The notes under the pieces: generated by a model
What the model was told of the DNA's origin: nothing
Database searches by the model: none
The model's input: the letters and a program-made list of their open reading frames with translations, nothing else
NCBI GenBank assembly: GCA_032622095.1
Contig: CP136067.1
Coordinates: forward strand, 78,146,705-78,210,704
Length of the DNA stretch: 64,000 nt
DNA from: Siphonodentalium dalli
Lineage: Eukaryota; Mollusca; Scaphopoda; Gadilida; Siphonodentaliidae
Direction of reading: 5' to 3'
Shown here: positions 44,908 through 56,738 of the stretch, one piece after another
Layout: every line of letters begins with the position of its first letter
Numbering within the stretch: the first letter of the stretch is position 1
Translations under genes and position numbers: made by a program

Positions 44908-45553
44908 AGGCACGGGTGGCGTTCGTTGCTGAAATATCCATATTTGTTCAAATCGCCATCAACAGAGGGAATACTAAAATATATATAGTTTTGTTCATAT
45001 GCTAAACATAATCAGCGCGAAAATAGTATATATAATTGTCGTTAAGACGTACGATGGTGTACGCAAACAAGAGCCTGCTCGTGTTACAGAAGTTTTGCTT
45101 CTGTTTACATAACACAGCTCAATTATATTGGTCAATCACACACACACACATGATATAAACGCTCGTTATTATTTCCATATCAGGAAAACAGTAAAAATTA
45201 ACGCTCTTTGTGTTTACCATATTCGGATCTAAACACAAGCCAGGTTATGTAACGTTTTTTGCTTTTGTTTACATAACAAAGGAAAAACATTTGACAATAA
45301 CATACTGTTTATGCCATATTTCTGATTGGCATAAGAACAAAGTCTGTCTATATTTTACTATTATTTCTGTTTATGGCGGTTTTTATCAGCATACCCACCA
45401 CCAACGCCGCCCGTCTTGACGACAATATACTATTTACGCACTGATTATGTTTGGCATATGAACAAATCTATATATATTTTAATATTCCTTCTGTTGATGG
45501 CGATTTGAACAAATATGAATATTTCTGCAACGAACGCCCCCCCCCCCGTGCCT
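44908..45553 (-). mobile_element. TTAA-flanked element E, inverted copy with extra arm
   Basis: Flanked by TTAA (44,904-44,907 and 45,554-45,557), starting 'aggcacggg' and ending 'cccgtgcct'. 44,908 to about 45,410 is an E copy in the opposite orientation to those in F copies 2 and 3. From about 45,413 a second right arm follows in plus orientation. Modules AACGCTCGTTATTATTTCC and AACGCTCTTTG lie near 45,160 and 45,202. Confidence 0.6.
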
Positions 45554-45676
45554 TTAATGTGAGCTGCAGTTATTCCGGGAAAACGTGCATTATGGAGAGC
45601 CCTCTCCAATGGATATAAGAGTATAACTGGGCCGAGAGCCTTGTCTTTTACACACAATTACACGACATAATGTTCT

Positions 45677-45683
45677 ATAAGAG
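45677..45683. repeat. Target duplication of foldback element, left
   Basis: ATAAGAG, single in the F copies near 51,213 and 52,635. Confidence 0.7.
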
Positions 45684-48600
45684 AGGGGGGCCACCCCCTT
45701 TTCGTACGCCGGATTCCGGGGTTAATATAGAGTATTCCGGATGCCGAGTGCCAGTACGCCGGATGCCGAAACTTGTATATTTCGTATTCCGGATGCCGAA
45801 ATTACAATGACAAATATTATTTAGTGTTGTTTTTTGCATTCATAATTAACTATCGTTGTCACATATTTAATTTTCCTACCCGTCAAACGACGGCATTTCA
45901 CAATAGTCACGCGTCAATTATAGGCCTAAACAATGACAACAATAGTGTGGACGGTGAACGCAAAATGTATAGTATTAGAGATAACTTGATCGCTTTCGCC
46001 GGAGACTTCGACATGCGACCTTGAAAATTTAACTTAGTAAACATGGCGCTCAAATTTGAGGCATCTAGTCCAGGAGATATTGGTCGACCTCTGCACACCA
46101 GGACTCAACTTCACACCACTAATTTTCTTTCTTTATAAATGTCTCCTCTAATATTTGTCGGTTGTTAACCAGAAAAAAAAGTGGCCGCAGAGACTCCAGA
46201 CAAGATGGCGTCCATCATGGCGGCCATTGTTTTATATGCACCAGGTATCTTTGATCGCCGTTATAGTAAAGATGATATCATATGCGGTCTTGTTTTCCGT
46301 TCGATTCGTTATGCTAATATACAACCCTTACAAATTAGCCAAAAATCCGACACCAGAATCCAATATGGCGGCAAAGATGGCCGCCTAAATGTGAAAATAT
46401 ACTATTTTTCTGACATTTCACCACCTTTCGTTTGTCTCTGTGGGAAAATATTGGCATCTTGGCGTGAATTTATACATTAATAGTATAGAAGAGTCATTAG
46501 CAAACACAAGGCGACCATAATATACCTTCATTGTGGGATATTTTTGTCCGATATCACGTTTTCCCAAATGCCGGTATAATAGGTCAAAGCCGAATCAACG
46601 CTAAGAACGCGATGTAATGTTTTGAATCAATGAATGTTATTGCTATTATAACAACACCCATGTATATATATGTGCAGTAGATACCCGAGCTAGGATTCCT
46701 CTTATACCTGAGTTGAGGAATATTCACCAAAATCCAGGATGGCTGCCAAAATGGCCACCAGAAATAGAAAAATCGCCGATTTTAACATCAGTGAGCGTAA
46801 TTGTCACGACAAATCCACACCTGTTTACTATTGTGAGTTGGGAACACTTAGGCGTAGAATTGTCCTTATATCATGTCCAAATAAAAGTCACCCAAAATCT
46901 AAAATGGCGCCCAAAATGGCCGAAATATTTTGAAAATCACCGAAATTCCCTCATTTCCACATCATTGGGCATTATTTTCGAGACAACTGGACACATGCTG
47001 ACAGTTGAGTTTGAAATACTGAGGTGAAGTAATTACCTTGCATCTCATGCAAGAAATTGTTTTCCAAATTGAAGATGGCGGCCAAAATGGCGACCGAAAT
47101 TTGAAAATAAGCTCACATTTCTTTACTTTCTTACGACGGGCCTTATTGTTACGCGATTTATGCCCACAATTACATGTTCATATGGAAAATTTATATGAAG
47201 TACTCAATTGAGTAGTTTGACAAATTCTCAGTCAAGATGGCGATCAAACTGGCGGCCAGAAATTGAAAAGAAGTCGATATTATCACATACTAATTTAAAC
47301 TTTTTGTCATTATTTCGATGGACAAAACGGTACATAATATAAGCCATCTATTAGTTCAACATAAGTCGTAGCCTTCTGGAAAGATGAAAACCCACAATTA
47401 ATAATCGCGATGTGGCATTTCGATATCCATTCTCCACTAAGCGCCATAATGGCCGTAACCGTATATAGGTGCGCCGAATAGTCATATTTTGACTTCCAAT
47501 AATCAAAACAACAGTACCTGAGTTTATTCTGATTTGCCAGATTCAGCATTATCTGGACCAGTTTCTGTCTCTTCGTCAGATTAATCTATCTCGCTCACAC
47601 CAACACAGTTTTCTAAACTTCAGGAATGTTTCATATACCGGTGCCGGTCTCTATCTGCGTATTTTCAGCTTTGGTGACCTAATGGGGATAACGACATGTA
47701 CACCTGGTGATCTTCCCAAACAGCCACTTCTCAATATATGGTTCATCAATTCACACACTCATCTAATGCACTGACGTACCCGGAAAACTTCTGTATATGG
47801 CTTCGAATGTTGAAAGCCTGACATTTGACGGATGACTTTCTGCTAAGGCGTAGAAGAATGCATAATATACCCACACTTCTTGACCGCCTACTTGATTGTG
47901 AGTATCAATTGCCAAACTCAAATGAATACATACTTCATATCAATATTCCATATCAACATGTAATGGTGGGTACAAATCGTGAAACAATAACGCCCATCGT
48001 AAGAAAGTAAATGAATGTAGGCGTGTTTTCAAATTTTGGTCGCCATTTTGGCCGCCATCTTCGATTTGGAAAACAATTTCTTGTATGAGATGTAAGGTAA
48101 TTACTTCACCTCAGTATTTCCAACTCAACTGTAAGAATCGGTGGAGTTGTCTCGACAATAATGCTCAATGGTGTGAATATGAGGGAATTTCGGTGATTTT
48201 TCAAAATCTGTCCGCCATTTTGAGCGTCATTTTGGATTTGGGAGACTTTTATTTGGATAATTATGGTACAAGGACAGTTCTTGGCCTAAGTGTTCCCAAC
48301 TCACAATTGTAAGCAGGTATTGAGTTGTCGTGACAATAAAGCTCACTGATGTTAAAATCAGCGATTTTTATATTTCTGTGGCTATTTTGGCCGCATTCTT
48401 GGATTTGGGCGAATATTCCTCAACTCAGGTATTCGAGTATCTCCTGCACTTATATATGCATAGGTGTTGTTAGCATATAACATTCATTGATTCGAAACTT
48501 TAGCGTCGATTCGGCTTTGACCTATTATACCGGTATTTGGGGAAACGTGATATCGGACAAAAATATCCCATAGTGAATGTATATTATGGTCGCCTTGTGT

Positions 48601-49513
48601 TCGCCAATGACTCTTCTATACGATAAATGTATAAATTTATGCCAAGATGCCAATATTTTCCCACAGAGACAAACGAAAGGTGGTGAAATGTCAGAAAAAT
48701 AGCATATTTTCATATTTCGGTGGCCATGTTGACCGCCATATTGGATTTTTATGGTGTCGGATTTTTGGCTAATTTGTAATGGTTGTATATTAGCATAACG
48801 AATCGAGCGGAAACAAGACCCCATGTTATATCAACTTTACTATAATGGTGATCAAAGATACCTGGTGCATATAAAAAAAAATGGCAGCCATGATGGACGC
48901 CATTTTGTCTGGAGTCTCTGCGGCCACTTTTTTTTTGGTTAACAACAGTGGGTTGAAGTTGAGTCCTGTGGGGGGGGGTGCAGAGGTCTACCAATATCTC
49001 CTGGACTAATCGTTCCGGATGGAATTCAGTTCATCGCGCCGTCCGGAACAGCGGAGTTTTTGTTTGACTCTGTCAAATGGAACCAATATTTCATTATCGG
49101 AGCTAAAAACCCTCCTCATCAAAGAGTACGGTGTTACTCAGTGGGCCGCATCGTTGGGTGTGGCGAATTTCAAAACAAAAATATCATTGAAGAGGCTAAA
49201 ACCCGACCCAGAATTCCCCCATGGAAGGTTTTTATGCTGTGACATGGAGACGGAATGGAGCAACGTAAAGGGATATTTGCATAGCACTCACACGTCTCAT
49301 TCTTTCTTTGAGTACATATGGTCATATATAGAATAAATTGTACATTTGATGCTACCAATGCGTTGTTTTAGCTATAAACGTTTGGCAACAATGGGTTAAA
49401 TTGGTATAAATAGTATTCCGGATGCCACCCTCTGTTATAGAGTATTCCAGATGCCACCCCCCCCCATTTTAGGCCGGATGCCAGATGCCAGAGGGGGTGG
49501 GGTGGTCCCCCTC
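45684..49513. mobile_element. 3.83-kb foldback element with ~1.15-kb inverted arms
   Basis: It is inserted in an F unit with a 7-bp direct repeat ATAAGAG (45,677-45,683 and 49,514-49,520); F copies 2 and 3 show the site with a single copy. Short terminal inverted repeats AGGGGGgCCACCCC are followed by 'ccggatgcc' repeats at both ends. Inside are long inverted arms, about 46,065-47,245 and 47,880-49,015, around a ~620-bp spacer. The arms are rich in pairs of AAGATGGCGGCC-like motifs. No transposase is recognised. The termini and 7-bp duplication do not let me choose between hAT-, P- or another TIR superfamily. Confidence 0.7.
48980..49242 (+). other. Open frame at the outer edge of the right foldback arm
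   Basis: A frame open from about 48,980 to TGA at 49,240-49,242 contains VKWNQYFIIGAKNPP and RIPPWKVF. A second overlapping frame (49,019-49,336) is also open. The composition looks protein-like, but I recognise no family. It could be a remnant of the element's own gene. Confidence 0.25.
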
Positions 49514-49520
49514 ATAAGAG
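49514..49520. repeat. Target duplication of foldback element, right
   Basis: ATAAGAG, followed by 'ccattggcataacgg' as in F copies 2 and 3. Confidence 0.7.
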
Positions 49521-50089
49521 CCATTGGCATAACGGCTAATTACATGTGAATTTCATGGTTTGGTGTGAAAATTACATTATTTTAGTGGTAACCCTTGTTA
49601 TATAGAGGTGGAGTCGGTGGATGACGTTGATTATGTTGCCAACAAAGTTACCAAAATTAGTCTTTCAGCTTTAAAGAAAAGTAACGACATGAACATACAT
49701 AAAACTGGATACCATCACATGTTTGCCTTGCAGCTTGTGGGAACATTTACACTTTTGGAAACTACAACTCATAACATGTAACAGCGCGAAGGCACCGAGA
49801 CTTCGTACGCTCTCGTTGTATAGTTGAATCAAGAGGCATAACTCTACTCTAAGTATACAACACGCTAACCGGGTAACATAACAGAATTGTAACAAAGAAA
49901 TTTGTTTAAAAACCATCGTCGTAGACTATAGTACAAATACAATGGTGTTGAGGCATGTGTGTTGTATCCACCATTACTTCGAAATTTACCACACGATACT
50001 ATACGATCGAACAGCGACCCGATTCTTTGACGATGCAGCAGATACTCTTGTGGGAAGGTACGAGTTATATAGGTCGCCGTTCCAATATA

Positions 50090-50245
50090 TGGTGTGTGTG
50101 TGTGTGTGCGTGTGTGTGTGTGTGTGTGTGTGAGGGAGGGTGTGTGTGTGTGAGGGGGTGTGTGTGTGTGTGTGAGGGAGGGTGTGTGTGAGGGGGTGTG
50201 TGCGTGTGTGTGTGTGAGGGAGGGTGTGTGTGTGTGTGTGTGTTT
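50090..50245. repeat. (TG)n microsatellite with GAGGGAGG interruptions
   Basis: Long TG/GT runs punctuated by four to five 'gaggg' blocks, at the end of F copy 1. A short version occurs at the end of F copy 3 (about 53,212-53,237) and none in copy 2. Confidence 0.9.
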
Positions 50246-50370
50246 ATAAATATTGAATGGTTGAAAGTTCGTAGAGTTTTATATATAGGTACCTGCGAGA
50301 TGTGAATAAACATAAACAAATTTCACTCCGGCCAAGTTTGAAAGTGGTGAGAATTGTGAACAAGGTTCAT

Positions 50371-51803
50371 GCTTGTGTCAAAACATGTGAACGATTTGTT
50401 TCCGGTTAGACCATTTATGAAGAATTTTAAGCACAAACATCAGAATATGCTTCTACAGTCATGAATTAATCTTCGATGACAGAATAAAATATTTTGAACG
50501 GCGAAAGAAAATTCAATTTGGTAATTCTTAGAAATTAAAAATACTGGCGGCGTTGGCGGTGGGTATATGCTGTTAAAATATTCACACCCGTCAAAAACCG
50601 TCATAAACAGAAATAATAGTAAAATATAGACATACATTGTTCTTATACCAATCAGAAATATTGCATAAACAGTATGTTATTTCAATGTTTTTCCGTTGTT
50701 ATGTATAAACAAAAGCAAAAAACGTTACAGAACCTGGCTTTTGTTTAGATCCGGATATGGTAAACATAAAGAGCGTTATTTATTACTGTTTTCCTGATAT
50801 GGAAATAATAATGAGCGTTAATTTGTATCATGTGTGTGTGATTAACCAATATAATTGCGCTGTGTTATGTAAACAGAAGCAAAACTTCTGTAACACGAGC
50901 AGGCTCTTGTTTATACACCATCGTATACGTCTTGACGACAATATACTATTTACGCACTGATTATGTTTGGCATATGAACAAAACTATATATATTTTAATA
51001 TCCCTTCCGTTGATGGCGATTTGAACAACTATGAATATTTCTGCAACGAACGCCCCCCCCCCCCCCCGTGCCTTTAATGTGAGCTGCAGTTATTCCGGGA
51101 AAATGTGCATTATGGAGAGCCCTCTCCGATGGGTGAGAGGGAGTAATATAAGAGTATAACTGGGCCGAGAGCCTTGTCTTTTACACACAATTACACGACA
51201 TAATTTTCTATAAGAGCGATTGGCATAACGGCTAATTACATGTGAATTTCATGGTTTGGTGTAAAAAATTATATTATTATTTTAGTGGTAACCCTTGTTA
51301 GAGGTGGAGACGATGGATGACGTTGCAATTGATTATGTTGCCAACAAAGTTACCAAAAATTAGCCTTTCAGCTTTAAAGAAAGTAACGACCTGAACATAC
51401 ATAAAACTGAATACCATCACATGTTTGCCTTGCAGCTTGTGGGAATATTTACACTTTTGGAAACTACAACTCATAACATGTAATAGCGCGAAGGCACCGA
51501 GACTTCGTACGCTCTCGTTGTATAGTTGAATCAAGAGGCATAACTCTACTCTAAGTATACAACACGCTAACCGGGTAACATAACAGAATTGTAACAAAGA
51601 AACTTGTTTAAAAACCATCGTCGTAGACTATAGTACAAATACAATGGTGTTGAGGCATGTATGTTGTATTCACCATTACTTCGAAATTTACCACACGATA
51701 CTATACGATCGAACAGCGACCCGATTCTTTGACGATGCAGCAGTTAGTAGTTGGATACTCTTGTGGGAAGGTACGAGTTATATAGGTCGCCGTTCCAATA
51801 TAT
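50371..51803 (+). repeat. F unit, copy 2 (1,433 bp)
   Basis: From 'gcttgtgtcaaaacatgtg' to the next occurrence at 51,804. It contains element E, a C-homopolymer (about 51,052-51,067) and the uninterrupted 'ctataagagcgattggc' site. Confidence 0.75.
50539..51073 (+). mobile_element. TTAA-flanked element E in F copy 2
   Basis: TTAA at 50,535-50,538 and 51,074-51,077. The first and last ~125 bp form imperfect inverted arms ('gtttttgacggg'/'aatattcata'-type blocks). The centre has two direct repeats ending 'cttttgttta' around the paired AAAGAGCGTT/AATGAGCGTT modules (about 50,765 and 50,810). Confidence 0.6.
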
Positions 51804-53270
51804 GCTTGTGTCAAAACATGTGAACGATTTGTTTCCGGTTAGACCATTTATGAAGAATTTTAAGCACAAACATCAGAATATGCTTCTACAGTCATGAATT
51901 AATCTTCGATGACAGAATAAAATATTTTGAACGGCGAAAGAAAATTCAATTTGGTAATTCTTAGAAATTAAAAATACTGGCGGCGTTGGCGGTGGGTATA
52001 TGCTGTTCAAATATTCACACCCGTCAAAAACCGCCATAAACAGAAATAATAGTAAAATATAGACATACGTTGTTCTTATACCAATCAGAAATATTGCATA
52101 AACAGTATGTTATTTCAATGTTTTTCCGTTGTTATGTATAAACAAAAGCAAAAAACGTTACAGAACTTGGCTTTTGTTTAGATCCGGATATGGTAAATAT
52201 AAAGAGCGTTATTTTTTACTGTTTTCCTGATATGGAAATAATAATGAGCGTTAATTTGTATCATTTGTGTGTGATTAACCAATAGAATTGCGCTGTGTTA
52301 TGTAAACAGAAGCAAAACTTCTGTAACACGAGCAGGCTCTTGTTTATACACCATCGTATACGTCTTGACGACAATATACTATTTACGCACTGATTATGTT
52401 TGGCATATGAACAAAACTATATATATTTTAATATTCCTTCCGTTGATGGCGATTTGAACAACTATGAATATTTCTGCAACGAACGCCGCCCGTGCCTTTA
52501 AAGTGAGCTGCAGTTATTCCGGGAAAAGGTGCATTATGGAGAGCCCTCTCCAATGGATGAGAGGGAGTAACATAAGAGAATAACTGGGCCGAGAGCCTTG
52601 TCTTTTACACACAATTACACGACAGAATTTTCTATAAGAGCCATTGGCATAACGGCTAATTACATGTGAATTTCATGGTTTGGTGTGAACAATTATATTA
52701 TTATTTTAGTGGTAACCCTTGTTAGAGATGGAGACGATGGATGACGTTGATTATGTTGCCAATAAAGTTACCAAAATTAGTCTTTCAGCTTTAAAGAAAA
52801 GTAACGACCTGAACGTACATAAAACTGAATACCATCACATGTTTGCCCTGAAGCGTGTGGGAACATTTACTCTTTGGAAACTACAACTCATAACATGTAA
52901 TAGCGCGAAGGCACCGAGACTTCGTACGCTCTCGTTGTATAGTTGAATCAAGAGGAATAACTCTACTCTTAATCAGTATACAACACGCTAACCGGGTAAA
53001 ATAACATAATTGTAACAAAAAAACTTGTTTAAAAACCATCGCCGTAGACTAGTACAAATACAATGGTGTTGAGGCATGTGTGTTGTATTCACCATTACTT
53101 CGAAATTTACCACACGATACTATACGATCGAACAGCGACCCGATTCTTTGACGATGCAGCAGATACTCTTGTGGGAAGGTACGAGTTATATAGGTCGCCG
53201 TTCCAATATATGGTGTGTGTGTGAGGGTGTGTGTGTGTTTATAATATTGAATGGTTGAATGTTCGTAGAG
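51804..53270 (+). repeat. F unit, copy 3
   Basis: Same organisation as copy 2 and nearly identical in sequence. It ends with a short (TG)n run. The 75-codon frame at 52,719-52,946 corresponds to frames broken in copies 1 and 2 and is probably not a gene. Confidence 0.75.
51972..52497 (+). mobile_element. TTAA-flanked element E in F copy 3
   Basis: TTAA at 51,968-51,971 and 52,498-52,501. Same structure as the copy at 50,539-51,073, without the long C run. Confidence 0.6.
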
Positions 53271-53339
53271 TTTTATATATAGGTACCTGTGAGATGTGAA
53301 TAAACATATTTCACTCCGACCAAGTTTGACAGTGCACCA

Positions 53340-53700
53340 TGGTGAGAATTGTGAACAACAGATCACCAAATGTGGCGACTCCAGATGCGGGACATGTCGC
53401 TACCTGTACACCGGAACACACTGTACCATCAAGAATGGGCATGTTGTCCGCCCTAATGAGGACATGGACATGTAAAACCCGAAATATAGTTATAGTATAG
53501 TATGCTTGGGATGTGAGGAATTCTATGTTGGTCCGACGGGAAATTCGCTTGTTAAAAGAACATGGATGAGAGAGGAAATTATATAAGAGAATACCAAATC
53601 AGACTTACGGAATTACGGATGATTATACATTAAGTGAACATCTGGATGAATGTGGGGATGGATCCTTCAGGATTTTCCTTACCCTATTCGTATTTAAATT
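53340..53700 (+). pseudogene. Decayed GIY-YIG endonuclease fragment (Penelope-type)
   Basis: The translation gives KCGDSRCGTCRYL (Cys-rich, about 53,368-53,406), then NEDMD, a one-base shift, SIVCLGCEEFYVGPTGNSL (about 53,498-53,550) and SEHLDECGDGSFRIF (about 53,634-53,683). The CxxC..YVGxTGNxL..SEHLdxCG order is that of the GIY-YIG-type endonuclease domain at the C-terminus of Penelope-like retroelements in invertebrates. At least two frameshifts and several stops make it non-functional. No reverse transcriptase lies upstream; the F repeat is directly adjacent. Confidence 0.6.
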
Positions 53701-53850
53701 CGCGCCGTAATATTCGCGTACCCATCATCGTGGCGCGAATTTTAAACTGAGCGAAAAATAGTACGACTCCCAAGTTTAATCTAAACCACAGTCCATATAG
53801 TCTGGTCGATAAAAGGTTTGACCTAGAATAAATTTGGAATAAGTTGGTTT

Positions 53851-54165
53851 TTATTCCATTTTGAAGAGGAATATATCCTCTACAACATATCCAAAATCCG
53901 CTTTGAGCAAATGTTTTTTACAGAGATTTTTAAAAATGCCCATTTTCGACCTTGTGAAGTACGTTTTTCTACAATATCCCTCATCGGCGACATCAGAACG
54001 TACTAATTCTCCATCCGATATATACCAGGTTGTGTGAAATTGGAGTATATAGGGGCGAATAGAGTGACAAGGACAGAAAATAATGCAATCGCGGCGATGA
54101 AATGCCTGCAAAATGGCCGCAACTCCAATCCATGCCACGACGAAAGCAACATATTGGATAACCAC
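53851..54165 (-). other. Candidate exon or chance frame with a membrane segment
   Basis: 105 codons on the minus strand, open from just after a TTCGCTTATAG acceptor-like sequence. The first residues form one hydrophobic stretch (YVAFVVAWIGVAAIL), and the rest is polar and cysteine-containing. It could be a terminal exon of an unknown membrane protein. No family is recognised and no partner exon was found. Confidence 0.22.
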
Positions 54166-55884
54166 CTATAAGCGAAAATACACATTGGTAATTTACAAGC
54201 TATATATATCCATTATTAATTCGCAGTCAACATAACTCATTTAGATATTAATGATAAACCAGTTATCACCCATGTGAATATCCAATGGGGAAATGACAAA
54301 TATAAGCTTACAAAGCTTACAGTCAGATCCTTTTCTCATCTCTTATATGCTGGGACACACGTGTTAACATTTTGTAATAAATATATGTGTTGTAATTAAA
54401 ATTGTATATGTATGTACACACTTGCTATTGAGAATAAAATATTGTTTACACTAAGTATGTTGTTATATATCTTTAAAGGTATACATATAATTAAAACAGA
54501 TCTAACTGAATGATTTATCGATCACTGCAACGCACGTTAACCCAATTATTTACGTTCGGATTTTCTGCTTAGAATGCATCCAACAGTCGGGCCAAAACAG
54601 TTATTTCGGGCATGCAACACACGAAGTAATATTTCGTCACACAGTGCGTGGTAGTTTTATTTGGAATGCTGATTAATTATTGAATGTAATGCAGAAACTG
54701 ACGTGCACACCCTTGCTACATGTGTAAATACTAGTTATATATATTTCCGGAATTTTTAACACTCTCCGTGATAACAAACCTTACACGTATGTCGTAATGC
54801 TGATTATACTGTAAAGAAACACTGATCTCTTCAACAGAATAGTACCCTATCTCACTATAGATCGAAGAGATCGTACATTTTATTTAATACTAATTTTCAT
54901 ACTGCTTCCAAACCGGTTTCTTAGTAGACAATTGTGTTCAAATTACTTCAATCGGCACTTTACAACGTGAATATGTACCACGCAATGCACACTATTAGTT
55001 TTCAGTATCTTGTTGTTTAAAATTATATTACCATTGCCACCCACATACTTGCGCTAAATATCAGGTCATCGGCGTTTAAAGTTATTAGTTCTGCGTTTAC
55101 CATTCGCTCAGTGTTGCTATTTATGGTTTTGTATGCAGCAGATATGTGTAACATTAGGGAGAATGGGTAAACGCAGCGATGCGGTTGCAGAAAAGGTAGT
55201 ACGTTTCACGTATATGTGGCCTTAGTGCATTTAAGCACATATAATTTCCAGGAAAGACAGTCTCTGCCACAGAGTATATATGTTCGCAAATTTGGTTATG
55301 TTGAGAATTTATTGAAGATAGTCTATTGTACTCCTTTGTATTTTGATAAATTGGGTTCATGGTATATCACCATGTATTTGTGTGATAAAAGCGAAATATT
55401 CGTGTTTAATCACTTGACCGGAGGCAACTATGACTATACTATTTTAAGACACGGACAATAGGATCTACACATTTTACCTAGTACCATATTAATAGCTCCC
55501 ATAAGTCACGGTGACTATCGGTCACATTCGCGAGACTGTATTCATTACATACGTTTCTGCTTCTAGAAAAGGTCACATAGTCAATACATCCCCATTAGAT
55601 CACATTTAACTGATTAATTACACATATATTACACGATTCAAGATAAACAGTACAAATAAAACTGCGTTATTCTTCTGTTTCTTGGCGCCCAAAAAGTCCA
55701 TATTTAATCGTTGTATGAGACCTGGCTTTCGTGTGCTCTCTCGCGAGATTCATTAGAGAGAATTCTTACATCTATTACTAAAAGTTCCCCTTATAATCTG
55801 AAATCATTCTTCCTCGTATACTTCGAGGGCTTTTTCGTTCTTGTGTGAGTAGCTATTAAATTTTCCTAAAATATATATCTTATA
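54166..55884. other. Unassigned AT-rich sequence
   Basis: No gene, repeat or RNA recognised. Frames are short and without motifs. Confidence 0.4.
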
Positions 55885-56095
55885 TCTATATTTGCTAATG
55901 TCTGTCTGTCTGTGTTCTATAGAAATTCACAGGGGACCATCTAGACGACACCAAAGGAGTCTACTTGGTGTAACTTTTTACGAGAAAGATAATGGTGAGG
56001 GTTAGGATTTTCTAAAATGAGGCCGTTGTTGTCAGGGGCAGAAAAGGGGAGGGCCAGAAAAAAACATTGTCGATAGCCACGAAACTTATATATAA

Positions 56096-56738
56096 CTAGC
56101 AGGTGACCCGACTTCGTCCCGGCTTTGACCTTGAATTGACCATTTTGAAGGTCAAGGTCGGGTCGGAGTCACGATTTGACCCATCCAAAACACTCCCCGG
56201 ACAAAAGTATCCCGTTGAAATCCGGCAGTTTTACCCGATTTGACCTTGAATTGACCATTTTGAAGGTCAAGGTCAGGTCGGGGTCACAATTTGACTGGTC
56301 CATGAGACTTCCCGGACAAAAGTGACCTAGGTAGCAAGTTTGCACTCAATTGGTAGGGCCGTTTCACCTCGGGCGTAAAAACTGACCCGATGAAAATCTA
56401 GCTCCCCCATTCCTAGGAACCCCTAAGTACGAACACAGATATAAGGATCAAACAACACGATCATGTCTGGACACAGACACAACACGCTCATGTCTGGACA
56501 CAGACACGCTCTTTATCAACGACACTGCGGATACGAACGCTCTTTAACTATCACGCGATTAACCCCACAATTCCAAGACGGCGGCAGTGGGAATGGAGAA
56601 TGAGTGCTCGGAGCTTCTCAAAAGCAATGCGACGACACTTCATTTTTACCCTTAGATAGGAAGTTTGGTCGAATTCCGTCCGGCAGTTTTCCCGGCCATA
56701 GCTAACAGACAAACAGAAGTCCCAAAATATATATTAGA
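56096..56738 (-). mobile_element. A3-type element (nested, first of three)
   Basis: CTAG, then a hairpin segment (ACCCGAC..GTCCCGGCT). The interior has two 'ttgaccttgaattgaccattttgaaggtc' blocks (about 56,125 and 56,240), the CGCTCTTTATC/CGCTCTTTAAC module pair (about 56,507 and 56,538), and a short (ACAG)n leading to GA. The left neighbour is the A of the C-element target. Confidence 0.7.

Larger units (their letters stand above)
44741..50370 (+). repeat. F unit, copy 1 (contains element E and the foldback element)
   Basis: It shares 'gcttgt.tcaaaacatgtgaacg', the E element, 'ccgagagccttgtcttttac', 'ccattggcataacggctaat' and the segment leading to a (TG)n tract with copies 2 and 3. It is split at 45,684-49,513 by a 3.83-kb element. 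In this copy element E is in inverted orientation, with an extra right arm. Confidence 0.7.

Noticed and set aside
46181..47027. Frames in the foldback arms
   Set aside because: They depend on repeated 'atggcggcc' motifs, are not preserved between the two inverted arms, and have no recognisable domain.
49955..50319. Frames rich in Cys-Val or His-Thr
   Set aside because: They are translations of the (TG)n/(CA)n microsatellite.
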